The position numbers were made by a program, and so were the translations under genes. The notes beneath the pieces were generated by a model that worked only from the letters and a program-made list of their open reading frames with translations, was not told the origin of the DNA and ran no database searches. Shown here one piece after another: positions 1-9,747 of a DNA stretch of 64,000 nucleotides. Positions within the stretch are counted from its first letter, which is position 1; every line of letters begins with the position of its first letter. This stretch comes from an uncultured Candidatus Saccharibacteria bacterium (GTDB lineage Bacteria > Patescibacteriota > Saccharimonadia > Saccharimonadales > Saccharimonadaceae). The stretch lies in contig CATXOC010000003.1 of the NCBI GenBank assembly GCA_958399925.1, positions 62,001 through 126,000 of the forward strand, in the 5' to 3' direction.

Positions 1-172
1 GCTGACGCTGCGCAACTTTGCCAACTAGACGCTCACCTTTTTTGTTAATTGCTACTACCGACGGAGTCGTACGGTCGCCCTCCTTGTTGGCGATAATTTC
101 TGGCTTACCTGCTAACAGATATGCCACAGCACTGTTAGTCGTACCAAGGTCAATGCCAATAATTGTACCCAT
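1..172 (-). CDS. dnaK: Molecular chaperone DnaK (Hsp70), N-terminal fragment cut by the window edge
   Basis: Only the first 57 codons are present. The translation opens [20 protein letters not shown] and continues through [14 protein letters not shown], the Hsp70 nucleotide-binding start with the phosphate-1 motif DLGTTNS and the conserved R-TTPSVVA stretch. DnaK refolds and holds client proteins in an ATP cycle with GrpE and a J-protein. The ATG at 170-172 follows an AGAAAGGGG ribosome site at 179-187 with 6 nt spacing. A CIRCE operator lies upstream at 260-286, so the gene has its own HrcA-controlled promoter. It is separated from grpE by an opposite-strand gene, which departs from the common hrcA-grpE-dnaK order. 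Identification is secure although the gene is incomplete. Confidence 0.97.
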   Translation of the reverse strand, partial: MGTIIGIDLGTTNSAVAYLLAGKPEIIANKEGDRTTPSVVAINKKGERLVGKVAQRQ

Positions 173-248
173 TAAATGCCCCTTTCTATTAATCATTTAA
201 AACAAACTTCATTCTGGCGCTCGGTCTACCCGTTTGCCAACTATCTCT

Positions 249-286
249 AGTCTAGACCGTTAGCACTCGCATGTCAAGAGTGCTAG
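249..286 (-). promoter_or_regulatory. CIRCE operator (HrcA site) with embedded promoter for dnaK
   Basis: The CIRCE inverted repeat is at 260-286, CTAGCACTC-N9-GAGTGCTAA on the minus strand, with one mismatch in the left arm. The N9 spacer contains a perfect -35 TTGACA (272-277). A -10-like TAGACT lies 17 nt further on (249-254). Transcription would start near 242, giving a leader of about 70 nt for dnaK. Confidence 0.92.
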
Positions 287-331
287 TTGTTGTTATTTTG
301 TCTACTTTGTAGACATTCCTTAGTGTTTGTG

Positions 332-371
332 TTTACATCATGGTATACTAAATACAGCATAAAATAGGAGG
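332..371 (+). promoter_or_regulatory. Extended -10 promoter and ribosome site for the DUF4234 gene
   Basis: TGGTATACT at 341-349 fits an extended -10 (TGn plus TATACT). No convincing -35 is visible. AGGAGG at 366-371 sits 7 nt before the ATG at 379. Confidence 0.6.
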
Positions 372-378
372 AATAAAA

Positions 379-1026
379 ATGCAGTCACAGGTAAAGCAGC
401 GCAACCCAATTGTCGTACTTATACTATCTTTCATCACATTCGGCATCTATGATTGGTACTGGTTGGTCAAAGTAAAAGGCGAACTAAACAGATCACAGAA
501 CTCTGTGAATATCCCAACTGCTTGGGTTTGGGTTATTCCGGTTATCGGTACCATATGGTACGAATGGAAATTTAGTGAGGCCACTGAAATCGTAACCAGT
601 GGCAAATATTCAGCACCGGTTACATTTATGCTACTATTTGTTCTTGGTCCAATTGGCTATGCAATTTTGCAGGACGGTTACAATAAGAGTGGTAGCATTA
701 CCACAGCACCAGAAGCACTGGCAACACCGGCGACAACGACGGCGCCAGTAATGCCGGCAGCACCAACCACCCCAACGACTCCATTTACTACTGTAGCTCC
801 ATCAGACACCGTAGCTCCGACTACTTCAACAGTACCAACAACTTCAGTCACATCAACTAGTTCGACCAACCCATTTGAGACGGTGACACCAGCTAATTCA
901 ACTAATCCATTTGAGGCGACAACACCGGTTACTCCAGCTGCGCCGACCACACCAGCCAATCCATTTACACCAGCAGATAATAGCGCCAACCAGAATGTTG
1001 ATGACACTAATTTCTTTAACAGATAA
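379..1026 (+). CDS. DUF4234-type membrane protein with a long Thr/Pro/Ala-rich tail
   Basis: 215 aa. Residues about 8-95 resemble the DUF4234 family: RNPIVVLILSFITFGIYDWY followed by WLVK-K-ELN, an aromatic hinge (TAWVWVIPVIGTIWYEW) and a hydrophobic stretch (FMLLFVLGPIGYAIL), so two or three membrane segments. From about residue 110 the protein is a low-complexity Thr/Pro/Ala/Val tail with spaced NPFE and NPFT units. The tail is probably disordered and may project from the membrane. The start is set by AGGAGG and an extended -10. It lies on the opposite strand between grpE and dnaK, with a shared terminator towards grpE. Function is unknown; the domain family call is moderate and the tail matches no family I know. 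Confidence 0.85.
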   Translation: MQSQVKQRNPIVVLILSFITFGIYDWYWLVKVKGELNRSQNSVNIPTAWVWVIPVIGTIWYEWKFSEATEIVTSGKYSAPVTFMLLFVLGPIGYAILQDGYNKSGSITTAPEALATPATTTAPVMPAAPTTPTTPFTTVAPSDTVAPTTSTVPTTSVTSTSSTNPFETVTPANSTNPFEATTPVTPAAPTTPANPFTPADNSANQNVDDTNFFNR

Positions 1027-1044
1027 TTAGTCTACGTAATTAAT

Positions 1045-1073
1045 AAATCCACCTTAGATAAAGGTGGATTTTT
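1045..1073 (+). terminator. Intrinsic terminator between convergent DUF4234 gene and grpE
   Basis: An 11-bp stem, AAATCCACCTT (1045-1055) with AAGGTGGATTT (1061-1071), closes a 5-nt loop and runs into TTTTT. The A-rich left flank could let it serve the convergent grpE transcript too. Confidence 0.85.
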
Positions 1074-1095
1074 GGTATTAACGCAACCAGTCCGA

Positions 1096-1572
1096 CTATT
1101 TTCTAGTCACGCTTACCATAACTGGACGTAAAACTTCACCATGATACAAATAGCCCGAGCGCAGAACAGCAGACAGTACTTCGGTTTCACCTTCGGCATC
1201 ATCCATTTGGATTGCGTCATGCTGGTTGTGATCAAACACGTCGCCTGGTTTTGCATCAATCTTAGTCAGACCAATATCAGACAATGACTTGGCTAATTTT
1301 TTCTGCATAGCTACGATACCCTTAGCCCACTCGTTATCTGCAAGGTCTGCTGGCACATTAGCCAATGCCGCATCGATAATGTCGAGAGTTGGCAATAGTT
1401 TCTTTACAGTTTCACTCTGCCCCGTCTGACGTGCAACCGTTAAATCATTCTCAATATGCTTGCGATAGTTCTCGAAGTCGGCACGCGTCCGTTGTAAATC
1501 ATTGGTTAGCTCAGCAACCTTGTCTGTTAGATCACTGGACTGCTGGTCATTATTATCTACTTTTTTATTCAT
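1096..1572 (-). CDS. grpE: Nucleotide exchange factor GrpE
   Basis: 158 aa. An acidic/polar N-terminus leads into a coiled coil (VAELTNDLQRTRADFENYRK), the classical GrpE dimerisation helix. The C-terminal beta domain carries the conserved patches DNEWAKGIVAMQKKL, HDAIQ and GYLYHGEVLRPVMVSV. GrpE releases ADP from DnaK. The length is slightly below the usual 180-200 aa because the disordered N-terminus is short. The ATG at 1572 is set by AGAGGAG with 6 nt spacing, and the gene lies 23 nt after hrcA, so the two form an HrcA-repressed operon. dnaK is not in this operon. Confidence 0.96.
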   Translation of the reverse strand: MNKKVDNNDQQSSDLTDKVAELTNDLQRTRADFENYRKHIENDLTVARQTGQSETVKKLLPTLDIIDAALANVPADLADNEWAKGIVAMQKKLAKSLSDIGLTKIDAKPGDVFDHNQHDAIQMDDAEGETEVLSAVLRSGYLYHGEVLRPVMVSVTRK

Positions 1573-1595
1573 AAATTACTCCTCTAATACCGTTT

Positions 1596-2318
1596 CTAGT
1601 TATTCAAAAAGCGCTCAAGCATGCGTCCTGTCTCTGACACAAGCGCCATCACTCGCGCGTAACTCTGTCTAGTTGGACCTAGTACGCCAATATAGCTGTT
1701 ATCGGAATACGGCGAATGAAAATGGCTAATAATCAGCGATACGCCACTATCTCGACCAATCGGGTTCTCTGATCCGATAAAAACATTTAGCGTCTCATTT
1801 GGCGCAGCTTCACGTAGCCAAGGCTCTAAATTGTCCAGCAGTGACGCCACCGCACGCACGTGTTGCCCATCCTCGAATTCCGGTTGCGAAAACAGATTAG
1901 TCATACCAGACAAATACAACTGCTCACCGATAGTCGCAAAGCCCAAATTATGCGTAATTTCAACCAGTGAATCAACCGCTGAACGAATCGCTAAATCCGA
2001 GCGATCAGGCGCCGAATGCACGCGCGTTGCAATCGCTTTGGCGTAGCGTGACTCAGACGCGTGCTCACGCCGAATTACACCAGTTTCAGTAATGCTATTA
2101 ACATACAGACGGTAGCCCTTGTCGGTGGGAATACGACCCGCTGAAGTATGAGGCTGAGTTAGATAACCCATTTCCTCGAGCTTCGCCATTTCGCTACGCA
2201 TGGTAGCTGGTGATACATCAAATAACTTAGCTAGCAGGACACTCCCAACTGGAGTGGCCAACTCGGCATATTGCTCAACAATTGCCTTTAATATTCGTGC
2301 TTGACGATCAGTCATCAT
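1596..2318 (-). CDS. hrcA: Heat-shock repressor HrcA, shortened form
   Basis: 240 aa against about 340 in Bacillus. The winged-helix DNA-binding domain is intact (residues 1-75): RQARILKAIVEQYAELATPV, VSPATMRSEMAKLEEMGYL, HTSAGRIPTDKGYRLYV. The remainder corresponds to a reduced GAF-like and dimerisation region ending in GPTRQSYARVMALV. HrcA binds CIRCE and is normally kept active by GroE chaperones. Four CIRCE sites in this window, including its own, show the regulator is in use. The first ATG (2318) begins 8 nt after the -10 TATTAT, and a second ATG follows at once (2315), so the mRNA is predicted to be leaderless or nearly so. No Shine-Dalgarno is visible. It lies downstream of rpoC. Confidence 0.95.
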   Translation of the reverse strand: MMTDRQARILKAIVEQYAELATPVGSVLLAKLFDVSPATMRSEMAKLEEMGYLTQPHTSAGRIPTDKGYRLYVNSITETGVIRREHASESRYAKAIATRVHSAPDRSDLAIRSAVDSLVEITHNLGFATIGEQLYLSGMTNLFSQPEFEDGQHVRAVASLLDNLEPWLREAAPNETLNVFIGSENPIGRDSGVSLIISHFHSPYSDNSYIGVLGPTRQSYARVMALVSETGRMLERFLNN

Positions 2319-2326
2319 ATACCAAC

Positions 2327-2364
2327 ATAATACATAATTAGCACTCTACTGTCAAGAGTGCTAA
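2327..2364 (-). promoter_or_regulatory. CIRCE operator with embedded promoter for hrcA-grpE
   Basis: Perfect CIRCE arms TTAGCACTC-N9-GAGTGCTAA at 2338-2364. The -35 TTGACA (2350-2355) lies in the spacer, and the -10 TATTAT (2327-2332) is 17 nt further on. The hrcA ATG follows 8 nt after the -10. Confidence 0.95.
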
Positions 2365-2385
2365 TTACATGTCTTTACCGAGTGA

Positions 2386-5300
2386 TTATTTATCTAGATT
2401 GGTACTTTCCGTATCTTCGCCTTCCAGCTCCTCGGCATATTGCTCTTCAGATAGAGCACCAGTACCAACAGGTATTTTACGACCAATGATCACATTTTCC
2501 TTCAGGCCTTTCAAGTGATCGACACGTCCACTAGTTGCAGCAGCAATTAGAACGCGAGTTGTATCCTGGAAGGATGCACCCGACAAGAAGGAGTCGCTAT
2601 TGACCGAGACCTTTGAAATACCCAACAGTAACTGTGTAAATTCGATTGGCTTCTTACCTTCAGCAATCAGCTTCTTGTTGGTATCCGCAACTAGAGCGCG
2701 CGATGCAATGTCACCGGCGATAAACTGACTATCGCCCGGATCTTCTATACGAACACGACTGAACATCTGGCGTACGATAACCTCTAGGTGCTTCGGCGAA
2801 ATATCCTGACCCTGTGCAGCATAGATGCGTAACACATCGTCAATGATATAGCGCTGAGTTTCAGTAATACCCTTATACTTCATTAACTCGCGCAAATCAG
2901 CAGAACCACTGGTAATCTTGTCGCCAGCCTTTACAGAATCGCCACTACTTACTACCAACTGACGAGAGCCAGCAATAGTGTATTCTTTTGGCGCTTGCTT
3001 CTCGGCAATCACCTCTAGGCCATTATCAACATACCTTACAACACCGTCGAATGGTGCGCCCATCGGCAAGCCATTGCGATCGTTGCTGGCGATGATGTCA
3101 CCCGTACGAACAGTAGCACCATTCTTGACACGCGGCTCTTGCCCATCGCTGAATGTAATACGTTCAGTACGACCAGCTAGCGGAGTAATCGTCACCTTGT
3201 TAGTATCAGCTTCCTTGTTGTACTCAACTGTAACTGTACCATCGTTTTCAGCCAAAATAGCCTGACCTTTTGGCGGGTGAACTTCTAGAAGCTCTTCGAC
3301 ACGCGGTAGACCCTGGGAAATGTTGTCACCACCAACGCCACCCTGGTGCTTAGTATCCAAAGTTAGCTGAGTACCCGGCTCGCCGACTGACTGTGCAGCA
3401 ATCACACCGATTGGTTCAGCCTCCGATACTAGGAAGCCAGTCGACAGATCAACACCGTAGCTCTTACGCGGAATACCTGATAGTTCAGGGGTCGATAGCA
3501 CCGACATAATCTTGACTGATTTAATTGATTCATCGTTATGAATTGCCTCAGCAATGTCGTTGGTGATCAGTTCACCGCGCTTGACATAATCTTTGACATC
3601 CTCAGCAGCATAGCGGCCAGCAATGCGATCACCGAAGTCAATCATAGTATCATCAGTCTCACTGCGGAAGATTGCAAAGCCAGGATCCTCAGCGACACCC
3701 TCATCAGATACAGTGAAGACGTCCTGTGACACATCGACTAGACGACGAGTTAGATAGCCAGAGTCGGCAGTCTTTAATGCGGTTGAAACGGCACCATAAC
3801 GCGAACCACGTGTTACAACGAAGGCTTCTAGCGGAGTCATACCGTGTTTGTAAGAGTCCTTAACTGGTAGCTCAATTTCACGACCCGAAGCATCCACCTG
3901 AACACCGATCATAGCACCAGCAGCCTTCACGTTATCCACGGAGCCACGAGCACCAGAGTTTGCCATGACTGAAACAGCTGAGTCGATTTCCTGTAAGTGT
4001 TCTTCGACATCTTCAGTAACCTTAGCGTCCACATCACGCCAGGTCTTAACAGTTAGCTCGTGACGCTCTTTACCGTTAATTAGACCTTCATCGTACTGTT
4101 CAGCAATCTTGGCAACGCGCTTATCGCCTTCTTCGGTAGCAACTTTAACGTCGTCCAAAGTAAAGTAGTCATCCATGCCAGATGAAACAGCTGAACGCGT
4201 AGCGTGTTCTAGGCCTAGAGTCTTGATATTGTTAGCGGTCTTTGCAGCAACTTCTGAACCATAGTTATTAAAGACGCGAGCCAATACCTTAACAACCGCC
4301 TTCTTTGTTAGTACTTCATTAACAAATGGGAAGTCTTCTGGTAGCTGTTCGTTAAACAGTACACGACCAAGTGTTGTATGTAGAGTCTGGCCGCGGAAAC
4401 GAATGATGATCGGCGTCTGGTATTTAATCTCGCCTGCATCGTGCGCCAAAATCGCTTCGGCCTCTGACGCATAAGCATGTGGCTGTTCGCCTTCCTTCAA
4501 CTGTGCACTTGGCTTATTGTAAGTTAGATAGTAACAACCCAAGACAATATCCTGGTAAATCGATAGCACCGGTGAACCATCTGATGGCTTCAGTAGGTTG
4601 TTAGCCGCCGACATTAAGTCACGTGCTTCAGCCTGCGCCTCATCTGATAGAGGTAGGTGAACCGCCATCTGATCGCCATCGAAGTCAGCGTTAAAGCCAG
4701 AAGTCACTAGTGGGCAGACCTGAATTGCCTGACCTTCAATTAGTCGCGGTTGGAATGCCTGAATCGATAGGCGGTGCAAAGTAGGAGCGCGGTTTAGCAA
4801 CACGTACTTACCTTTAATCACCTCGTCGAGTGCGTCCCATACAATCGGATCACCAGAATCGATCAAGCGCTGTGCCGTGTGAATATTGTGCGCCTGTTCC
4901 CACTCTAGCAGTTTAGAGATAACAAATGGCCTAAATAGCTCTAGTGCCATAGTCTTAGGTAGACCACACTCGTTAATATTTAGTTCCGGACCAGAAACAA
5001 TTACTGAACGTCCTGAATAGTCAACGCGCTTGCCTAGTAAGTTCTGGCGGAAACGACCCTGCTTACCCTTCAGTAAGTCAGATAGCGACTTCAAACGACG
5101 GCGTCCGCCGGTAGCCTGAGCAGCTCGAGTACCACGTGCTGCGCTGTTATCAATTAGAGCATCGACAGCTTCCTGTAGCATACGCATTTCGTTACGAGTA
5201 ATAACTTCTGGGGCGTTTAAATCAGCTAACTTCTTCAAACGGTTATTACGGTTGATGACGCGACGATATAGATCATTTAGGTCAGATGTAGCGAAACGAC

Positions 5301-6261
5301 CACCCGTCAGTTGCACCATTGGGCGTAGGTCTGGCGGAATTACCGGCAGCACAGTTAAGCACATTGATTCTGGCTTAATACCAGCTGCGCGCATACTCTC
5401 TAACAACTTTAGACGTTTCTGGATCTTACCCTTGACTTGACCCTTCTTCTTCTCAGCTATCTCAGTTAAGTCACTAATTAGCTGGTCTAAATCAATTTCG
5501 CTAAGTAGACGATATAGAGCGGCTCCACCCATACCGACTTCGATTAGATCTTCATAGCCTTCAGGTAGGTTGCGATAAGCGCTCTCTGACATAGTCGCGC
5601 CTTTAACAAAGCTGTCTAGAACGGCCTTCTTCTCGTTGTATTCATCAGTTAGTTTCGTAATTTCGGCAGTCATCTCCTTGGCCAAGGCAGTTACGTCCAC
5701 TGGATTATCGCCATCGGTTGCACTGGATTGCGCTTTATCGTAGCGCATTTTAATGGCAGCACGACCAGCATTGAACTGCTCTTCATTGTCGGCTTTTAGC
5801 TGCTCAATCTGCTCATCGTCAGTAGCCAAGATAGCATAGCTCTGGAAGTAGGCGATACGCTCTAGCTCTTTCACAGTCAGACCTAGCAGTAACGACATAG
5901 CACTTGGCACACCACGCATAAACCAGATGTGCGCGACTGGAGTTGCTAGTCTAATGTGGCCCATACGCTCACGACGCGCCGAGGCGTTTGTTACTAGCTC
6001 ACCATTCTTATCTACAGCAGCCTCACGACTACGCACACCCTTTAACTTAGCGTCATGCGGGTTAATATCTTTGACTGGTCCGAAAATTCGTTCACAGAAT
6101 AAACCGTCGCGTTCTGGTTTTTGGGTGCGATAGTTGATAGTTTCAGGTTTCAACACCTCACCATAAGACCAGGACAGGATATCTTCCTCGCTAGCTACTG
6201 CTAGGCGAACTGCGTCAAAATCCGCTACAGACATATCGTCATTCGATTTCGGTCGCATCAT
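2386..6261 (-). CDS. rpoC: DNA-directed RNA polymerase beta' subunit lacking both zinc sites
   Basis: 1291 aa. It forms the RNA polymerase active site with beta. The catalytic loop [12 protein letters not shown] is intact near residue 520, and the bridge-helix and trigger-loop neighbourhoods ([41 protein letters not shown]) are present. Both zinc sites of ordinary bacterial beta' are missing. At residues 66-97 the CxC...CxxC finger is replaced by a loop reading NPHD and AAVDKNG. At the second site the CxxxxxxCxxC segment is replaced by [17 protein letters not shown] and its distal partner cysteine by SDEGV. The ATG at 6261 overlaps the rpoB stop by one base (TAATG), with AGGAGG upstream, so it is translationally coupled. 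A second ATG follows directly. Confidence 0.98.
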   Translation of the reverse strand: MMRPKSNDDMSVADFDAVRLAVASEEDILSWSYGEVLKPETINYRTQKPERDGLFCERIFGPVKDINPHDAKLKGVRSREAAVDKNGELVTNASARRERMGHIRLATPVAHIWFMRGVPSAMSLLLGLTVKELERIAYFQSYAILATDDEQIEQLKADNEEQFNAGRAAIKMRYDKAQSSATDGDNPVDVTALAKEMTAEITKLTDEYNEKKAVLDSFVKGATMSESAYRNLPEGYEDLIEVGMGGAALYRLLSEIDLDQLISDLTEIAEKKKGQVKGKIQKRLKLLESMRAAGIKPESMCLTVLPVIPPDLRPMVQLTGGRFATSDLNDLYRRVINRNNRLKKLADLNAPEVITRNEMRMLQEAVDALIDNSAARGTRAAQATGGRRRLKSLSDLLKGKQGRFRQNLLGKRVDYSGRSVIVSGPELNINECGLPKTMALELFRPFVISKLLEWEQAHNIHTAQRLIDSGDPIVWDALDEVIKGKYVLLNRAPTLHRLSIQAFQPRLIEGQAIQVCPLVTSGFNADFDGDQMAVHLPLSDEAQAEARDLMSAANNLLKPSDGSPVLSIYQDIVLGCYYLTYNKPSAQLKEGEQPHAYASEAEAILAHDAGEIKYQTPIIIRFRGQTLHTTLGRVLFNEQLPEDFPFVNEVLTKKAVVKVLARVFNNYGSEVAAKTANNIKTLGLEHATRSAVSSGMDDYFTLDDVKVATEEGDKRVAKIAEQYDEGLINGKERHELTVKTWRDVDAKVTEDVEEHLQEIDSAVSVMANSGARGSVDNVKAAGAMIGVQVDASGREIELPVKDSYKHGMTPLEAFVVTRGSRYGAVSTALKTADSGYLTRRLVDVSQDVFTVSDEGVAEDPGFAIFRSETDDTMIDFGDRIAGRYAAEDVKDYVKRGELITNDIAEAIHNDESIKSVKIMSVLSTPELSGIPRKSYGVDLSTGFLVSEAEPIGVIAAQSVGEPGTQLTLDTKHQGGVGGDNISQGLPRVEELLEVHPPKGQAILAENDGTVTVEYNKEADTNKVTITPLAGRTERITFSDGQEPRVKNGATVRTGDIIASNDRNGLPMGAPFDGVVRYVDNGLEVIAEKQAPKEYTIAGSRQLVVSSGDSVKAGDKITSGSADLRELMKYKGITETQRYIIDDVLRIYAAQGQDISPKHLEVIVRQMFSRVRIEDPGDSQFIAGDIASRALVADTNKKLIAEGKKPIEFTQLLLGISKVSVNSDSFLSGASFQDTTRVLIAAATSGRVDHLKGLKENVIIGRKIPVGTGALSEEQYAEELEGEDTESTNLDK

Positions 6262-9200
6262 TACGCTTCCTCCTCTTTGTTAACATTATTATCATCAGAA
6301 TCACTTAAATCTTCTGGATTCTCTTCGTCGTCATCTGGCGTTACTGTTACATTGTCGTCTTCTTCGGTAACATCATTCGGATCGACCGTTTCGCCAGCTG
6401 CGTTTTCATCTAGTTCATTCAAGCGACCACCAGTACCCTTCTGGGTAACTACATTCTCAGCATCTTCTAGCTCGTCATTTTTGATCAAATCAACCCTTAG
6501 ACCTAGACCCTGTAGTTCCTTTACCAATACCTTGAAGCCTTCTGGGATGTCTGGACCTTCAATAGGTTCACCCTTAATGATTTCCTCGTAAGCACGCGCA
6601 CGACCCTTAACATCATCGGATTTAATCGTAATCATCTCCTGCAAGGTAGTAGCCGCACCGTAAGCTTCTAGTGCCCAGACCTCCATTTCACCGAAGCGCT
6701 GACCGCCATTGTGAGCCTTACCGCCTAGAGGCTGCTGAGTAACCATCGTGTATGGACCAGTCGAACGAGCATGAATCTTGTCGGTCACCATGTGGTGTAG
6801 TTTAATCATGTACATCACGCCAACTGTGGTCTTTTCCTGGAATGGATCACCAGTACGACCATCGAATAGCTGTACCTTACCGCTACGATCGTAGCCGGCT
6901 TTTTCTAGCTCATTTGCAATCGTCTCATTCGGGATGCCACGGAAAGCTGGTGTTGCTACCTTGTAGCCCAAAGTACGTGCAGCCATACCAATGTGAACCT
7001 CGAATAGCTGACCCAAATTCATACGCGAAGGCACGCCCATAGGATTCAAAATCATATCTACTGGGGTACCGTCAGCCATATATGGCATATCTTCTTCGTT
7101 TAGAATGCGCGCTACCACACCCTTGTTGCCATAACGACCAGCTAGCTTATCGCCGACCTGAATCTTGCGGGTCTGAGCAATAAAGATTTCAATCTGCTTT
7201 AGGACACCAGCCTTCAGTTCGTAACCCGACTCACGGTCAAAGATTTTAACTGCCACAACCTTACCGCCTTCACTGCGACCAACACGGTGGCTAGTATCAC
7301 GCACATCCTTGGCTTTCTCACCAAAGATTGCACGTAGTAAACGCTCTTCTGAGCTTAGCTCTTGTTCGCCCTTTGGCGTAATCTTGCCAACCAATACATC
7401 ACCTGGCTTAACCTCTGAACCAACAGTAATGATACCGTTCTCGTCTAGATTGCGTAGAGCATCTTCGCTAGCGTTCGGAATATCACGTGTGACAATTTCT
7501 GGGCCTAGCTTAGTATCACGCACTTCCACCATTGAGCTAGTGATGTTGATACTAGTTAAGCTGTCATCTTCAACCAGACGACGGCTGATAATGATCGAGT
7601 CATCCATGTTGTAACCCTTCCAAGGCATATAAGCTACAACCAAATCGCGACCCAAGGCAATTTCACCATCGGCAACCGAAGCACCTTCAACCAGAGGCTG
7701 ACCTTTGACAACCTTCTGACCACGAGTCACCACGGTGCGCTCGTTGAACGAGCGGTCCTCGTTCGACTTTACGAAGTGCGTCGGGTGATAAACACCAATC
7801 TTGTCGTCGGCATATTTCACCTTAATCTCATCGGCATCCGCTTTTATTACTTCACCATCCTGCTCAGCTACCGTCAAGGCTGGGGTGTTCATAGCTAGGT
7901 CATGTTCAATGCCAGTACCAACAATCGGTGCTGTTGGACGTACTAGAGGCACAGCCTGACGTTGCATGTTTGCGCCCATCAAGTTGCGGTCGATACGCGA
8001 CTTCTCAACAAATGGAATTAGTGCAGCAGTTGTACCAATAACCTGCATTGAGTCGGCATCCATGTAGGTAACATCTTCGACATCCACAGTCTCAGGACGT
8101 AGGTGACGACGAGCATCGACACGCTCATCTTTGAAGGTGCCATCTTCGTTTAGCTCAACAGACGACTCAGCAATCGTCTCTTTTTCCTCTTGAGCGGCGT
8201 CCATATAGACGACCTCATCGGTAACCTTACCATTTACAACCTTACGATATGGCGCCTCAATAAAGCCGTAGTCATTAATACGTGCATACGACGCTAGGTT
8301 TAACACCAAGCCCACGTTTGCACCTTCTGGTGTTTCAATAATACAGACACGCGAATAATGGGTTGGGTGAATATCGCGCACCTCAATACCAGCACGCTCG
8401 CGCACTAGACCACCAGGGCCCATCGAACTTAGACGACGCTTGTGTGACAGCTCAGAAACCGGATTAGCCTGATCCATGAACTGCGACAGCTGAGAAGAGG
8501 CGAAGAATTCGCGGACAGCCGCCACAATCGGACGAGCATTAACCAGCGAGGCTGGTGTAACGCTATCTAAGTCAGCAATGCTCATGCGATCACGCACATT
8601 GCGCTCTAGACGCAATAGACCGACACGGAACTGTCGCGCTACCAGTTCGCCTACCAAGCGTACACGACGGTTGTAGAAGGCATCAATGTCATCTGGATCA
8701 CCCTGTGTATTATTTAGACGAATAATCTCAGCGACAATAGCAACCAAGTCATCCATTAGCAGAACACGGTTTTCTGGAGTGTTTGGTACTTCTGGGGTCA
8801 TTCCCAGTTCTTTCTTAATATCAGCTAGACGCTGGTTCATCTTGTAGCGACCAACTCTACTAATATCAAAGCGCTTAAAGTCAAAGAACATACGCTCGAT
8901 CATACCCTTAGCATTGTCAACAGTTGCTAAATCGCCTGGGCGAATCTTGCGGAAGACCTCAATTAAAGCTTCATTAGTGCTACGTGCTGGATCCTTTTCG
9001 ATCGTTGCGTCAATAAAGCTAGCATCGCCTGTATCGACCTTTGTGAATAACTCCTTCAGCTTAGTATTCGTACCATAGCCTAATGCACGCAACAAAGTGG
9101 TTACTGGAACTTTGCGACGACGATCAATCTTGACGTAGATTACACCGTTCTTGTCGGTCTCAAATTCAAACCATGCACCACGGCCTGGAATAATTTTGGC

Positions 9201-9686
9201 GCCGTATAGTTTCTTGCCATTATGTTCGCCATCAGCAGTAAAGAATGCCCCAGACGAGCGAATTAGCTGCGACACTACAACACGCTCAGATCCATTAATA
9301 ATGAATGTACCGCGATCAGTCATCCACGGATAATCGCCTAGATAAAGCTCGCTTTCTTTAACTTCACCAGTAGCACGATTCATCAACTCAACGTTGACAT
9401 ATAGAGGCGCTTCATAGCTGGCGTTATCTCGGATTGCTTCACGGTCGGTTAATTTTGGATCACCGAAACGATATTCCTTGAAGGTTAAACTTAACTTCTG
9501 CCCAGTATAATCCTCGATTGGATTAACTTCCTGGAATACTTCACCCAGACCGGTTTTTACCAAATCGCTCCAGGATTTTTTAAGGTGGCCAACCAGATCA
9601 GGCAGGTCTAGGACCTTGTGCTCTGGTGTGAAGTAGGTGCGTTTTGTAACACCGTTCACAACCACATTATTTCTCGCATCTGCCAC
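6261..9686 (-). CDS. rpoB: DNA-directed RNA polymerase beta subunit
   Basis: 1141 aa. Conserved blocks run in order: LYLGDYPWMTDRGTFIINGS, the rifampicin-region stretch SSQLSQFMDQANPVSELSHK, HPTHYSRVCIIETPEGANVG, the active-site loop GYNMDDSIIIS, GDKLAGRYGNKGVV and the C-terminal clamp segment GGKAHNGGQRFGEMEVWALE. A highly acidic tail of about 60 residues ends the protein. The usual Glu-Asp pair of the active-site loop (E813-D814 in E. coli) reads Asp-Asp here. The start is GTG (9684-9686), set by AAGAGGAG 8 nt upstream. It is the first gene of an rpoB-rpoC operon behind a long structured leader. No rplJ or rplL precedes it. Confidence 0.98.
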   Translation of the reverse strand: MADARNNVVVNGVTKRTYFTPEHKVLDLPDLVGHLKKSWSDLVKTGLGEVFQEVNPIEDYTGQKLSLTFKEYRFGDPKLTDREAIRDNASYEAPLYVNVELMNRATGEVKESELYLGDYPWMTDRGTFIINGSERVVVSQLIRSSGAFFTADGEHNGKKLYGAKIIPGRGAWFEFETDKNGVIYVKIDRRRKVPVTTLLRALGYGTNTKLKELFTKVDTGDASFIDATIEKDPARSTNEALIEVFRKIRPGDLATVDNAKGMIERMFFDFKRFDISRVGRYKMNQRLADIKKELGMTPEVPNTPENRVLLMDDLVAIVAEIIRLNNTQGDPDDIDAFYNRRVRLVGELVARQFRVGLLRLERNVRDRMSIADLDSVTPASLVNARPIVAAVREFFASSQLSQFMDQANPVSELSHKRRLSSMGPGGLVRERAGIEVRDIHPTHYSRVCIIETPEGANVGLVLNLASYARINDYGFIEAPYRKVVNGKVTDEVVYMDAAQEEKETIAESSVELNEDGTFKDERVDARRHLRPETVDVEDVTYMDADSMQVIGTTAALIPFVEKSRIDRNLMGANMQRQAVPLVRPTAPIVGTGIEHDLAMNTPALTVAEQDGEVIKADADEIKVKYADDKIGVYHPTHFVKSNEDRSFNERTVVTRGQKVVKGQPLVEGASVADGEIALGRDLVVAYMPWKGYNMDDSIIISRRLVEDDSLTSINITSSMVEVRDTKLGPEIVTRDIPNASEDALRNLDENGIITVGSEVKPGDVLVGKITPKGEQELSSEERLLRAIFGEKAKDVRDTSHRVGRSEGGKVVAVKIFDRESGYELKAGVLKQIEIFIAQTRKIQVGDKLAGRYGNKGVVARILNEEDMPYMADGTPVDMILNPMGVPSRMNLGQLFEVHIGMAARTLGYKVATPAFRGIPNETIANELEKAGYDRSGKVQLFDGRTGDPFQEKTTVGVMYMIKLHHMVTDKIHARSTGPYTMVTQQPLGGKAHNGGQRFGEMEVWALEAYGAATTLQEMITIKSDDVKGRARAYEEIIKGEPIEGPDIPEGFKVLVKELQGLGLRVDLIKNDELEDAENVVTQKGTGGRLNELDENAAGETVDPNDVTEEDDNVTVTPDDDEENPEDLSDSDDNNVNKEEEA

Positions 9687-9747
9687 GAGTTATACTCCTC
9701 TTCCTTAAGTTTACTCTGTTGGCTGAAGGATTCTAATTCTGCTTTCT

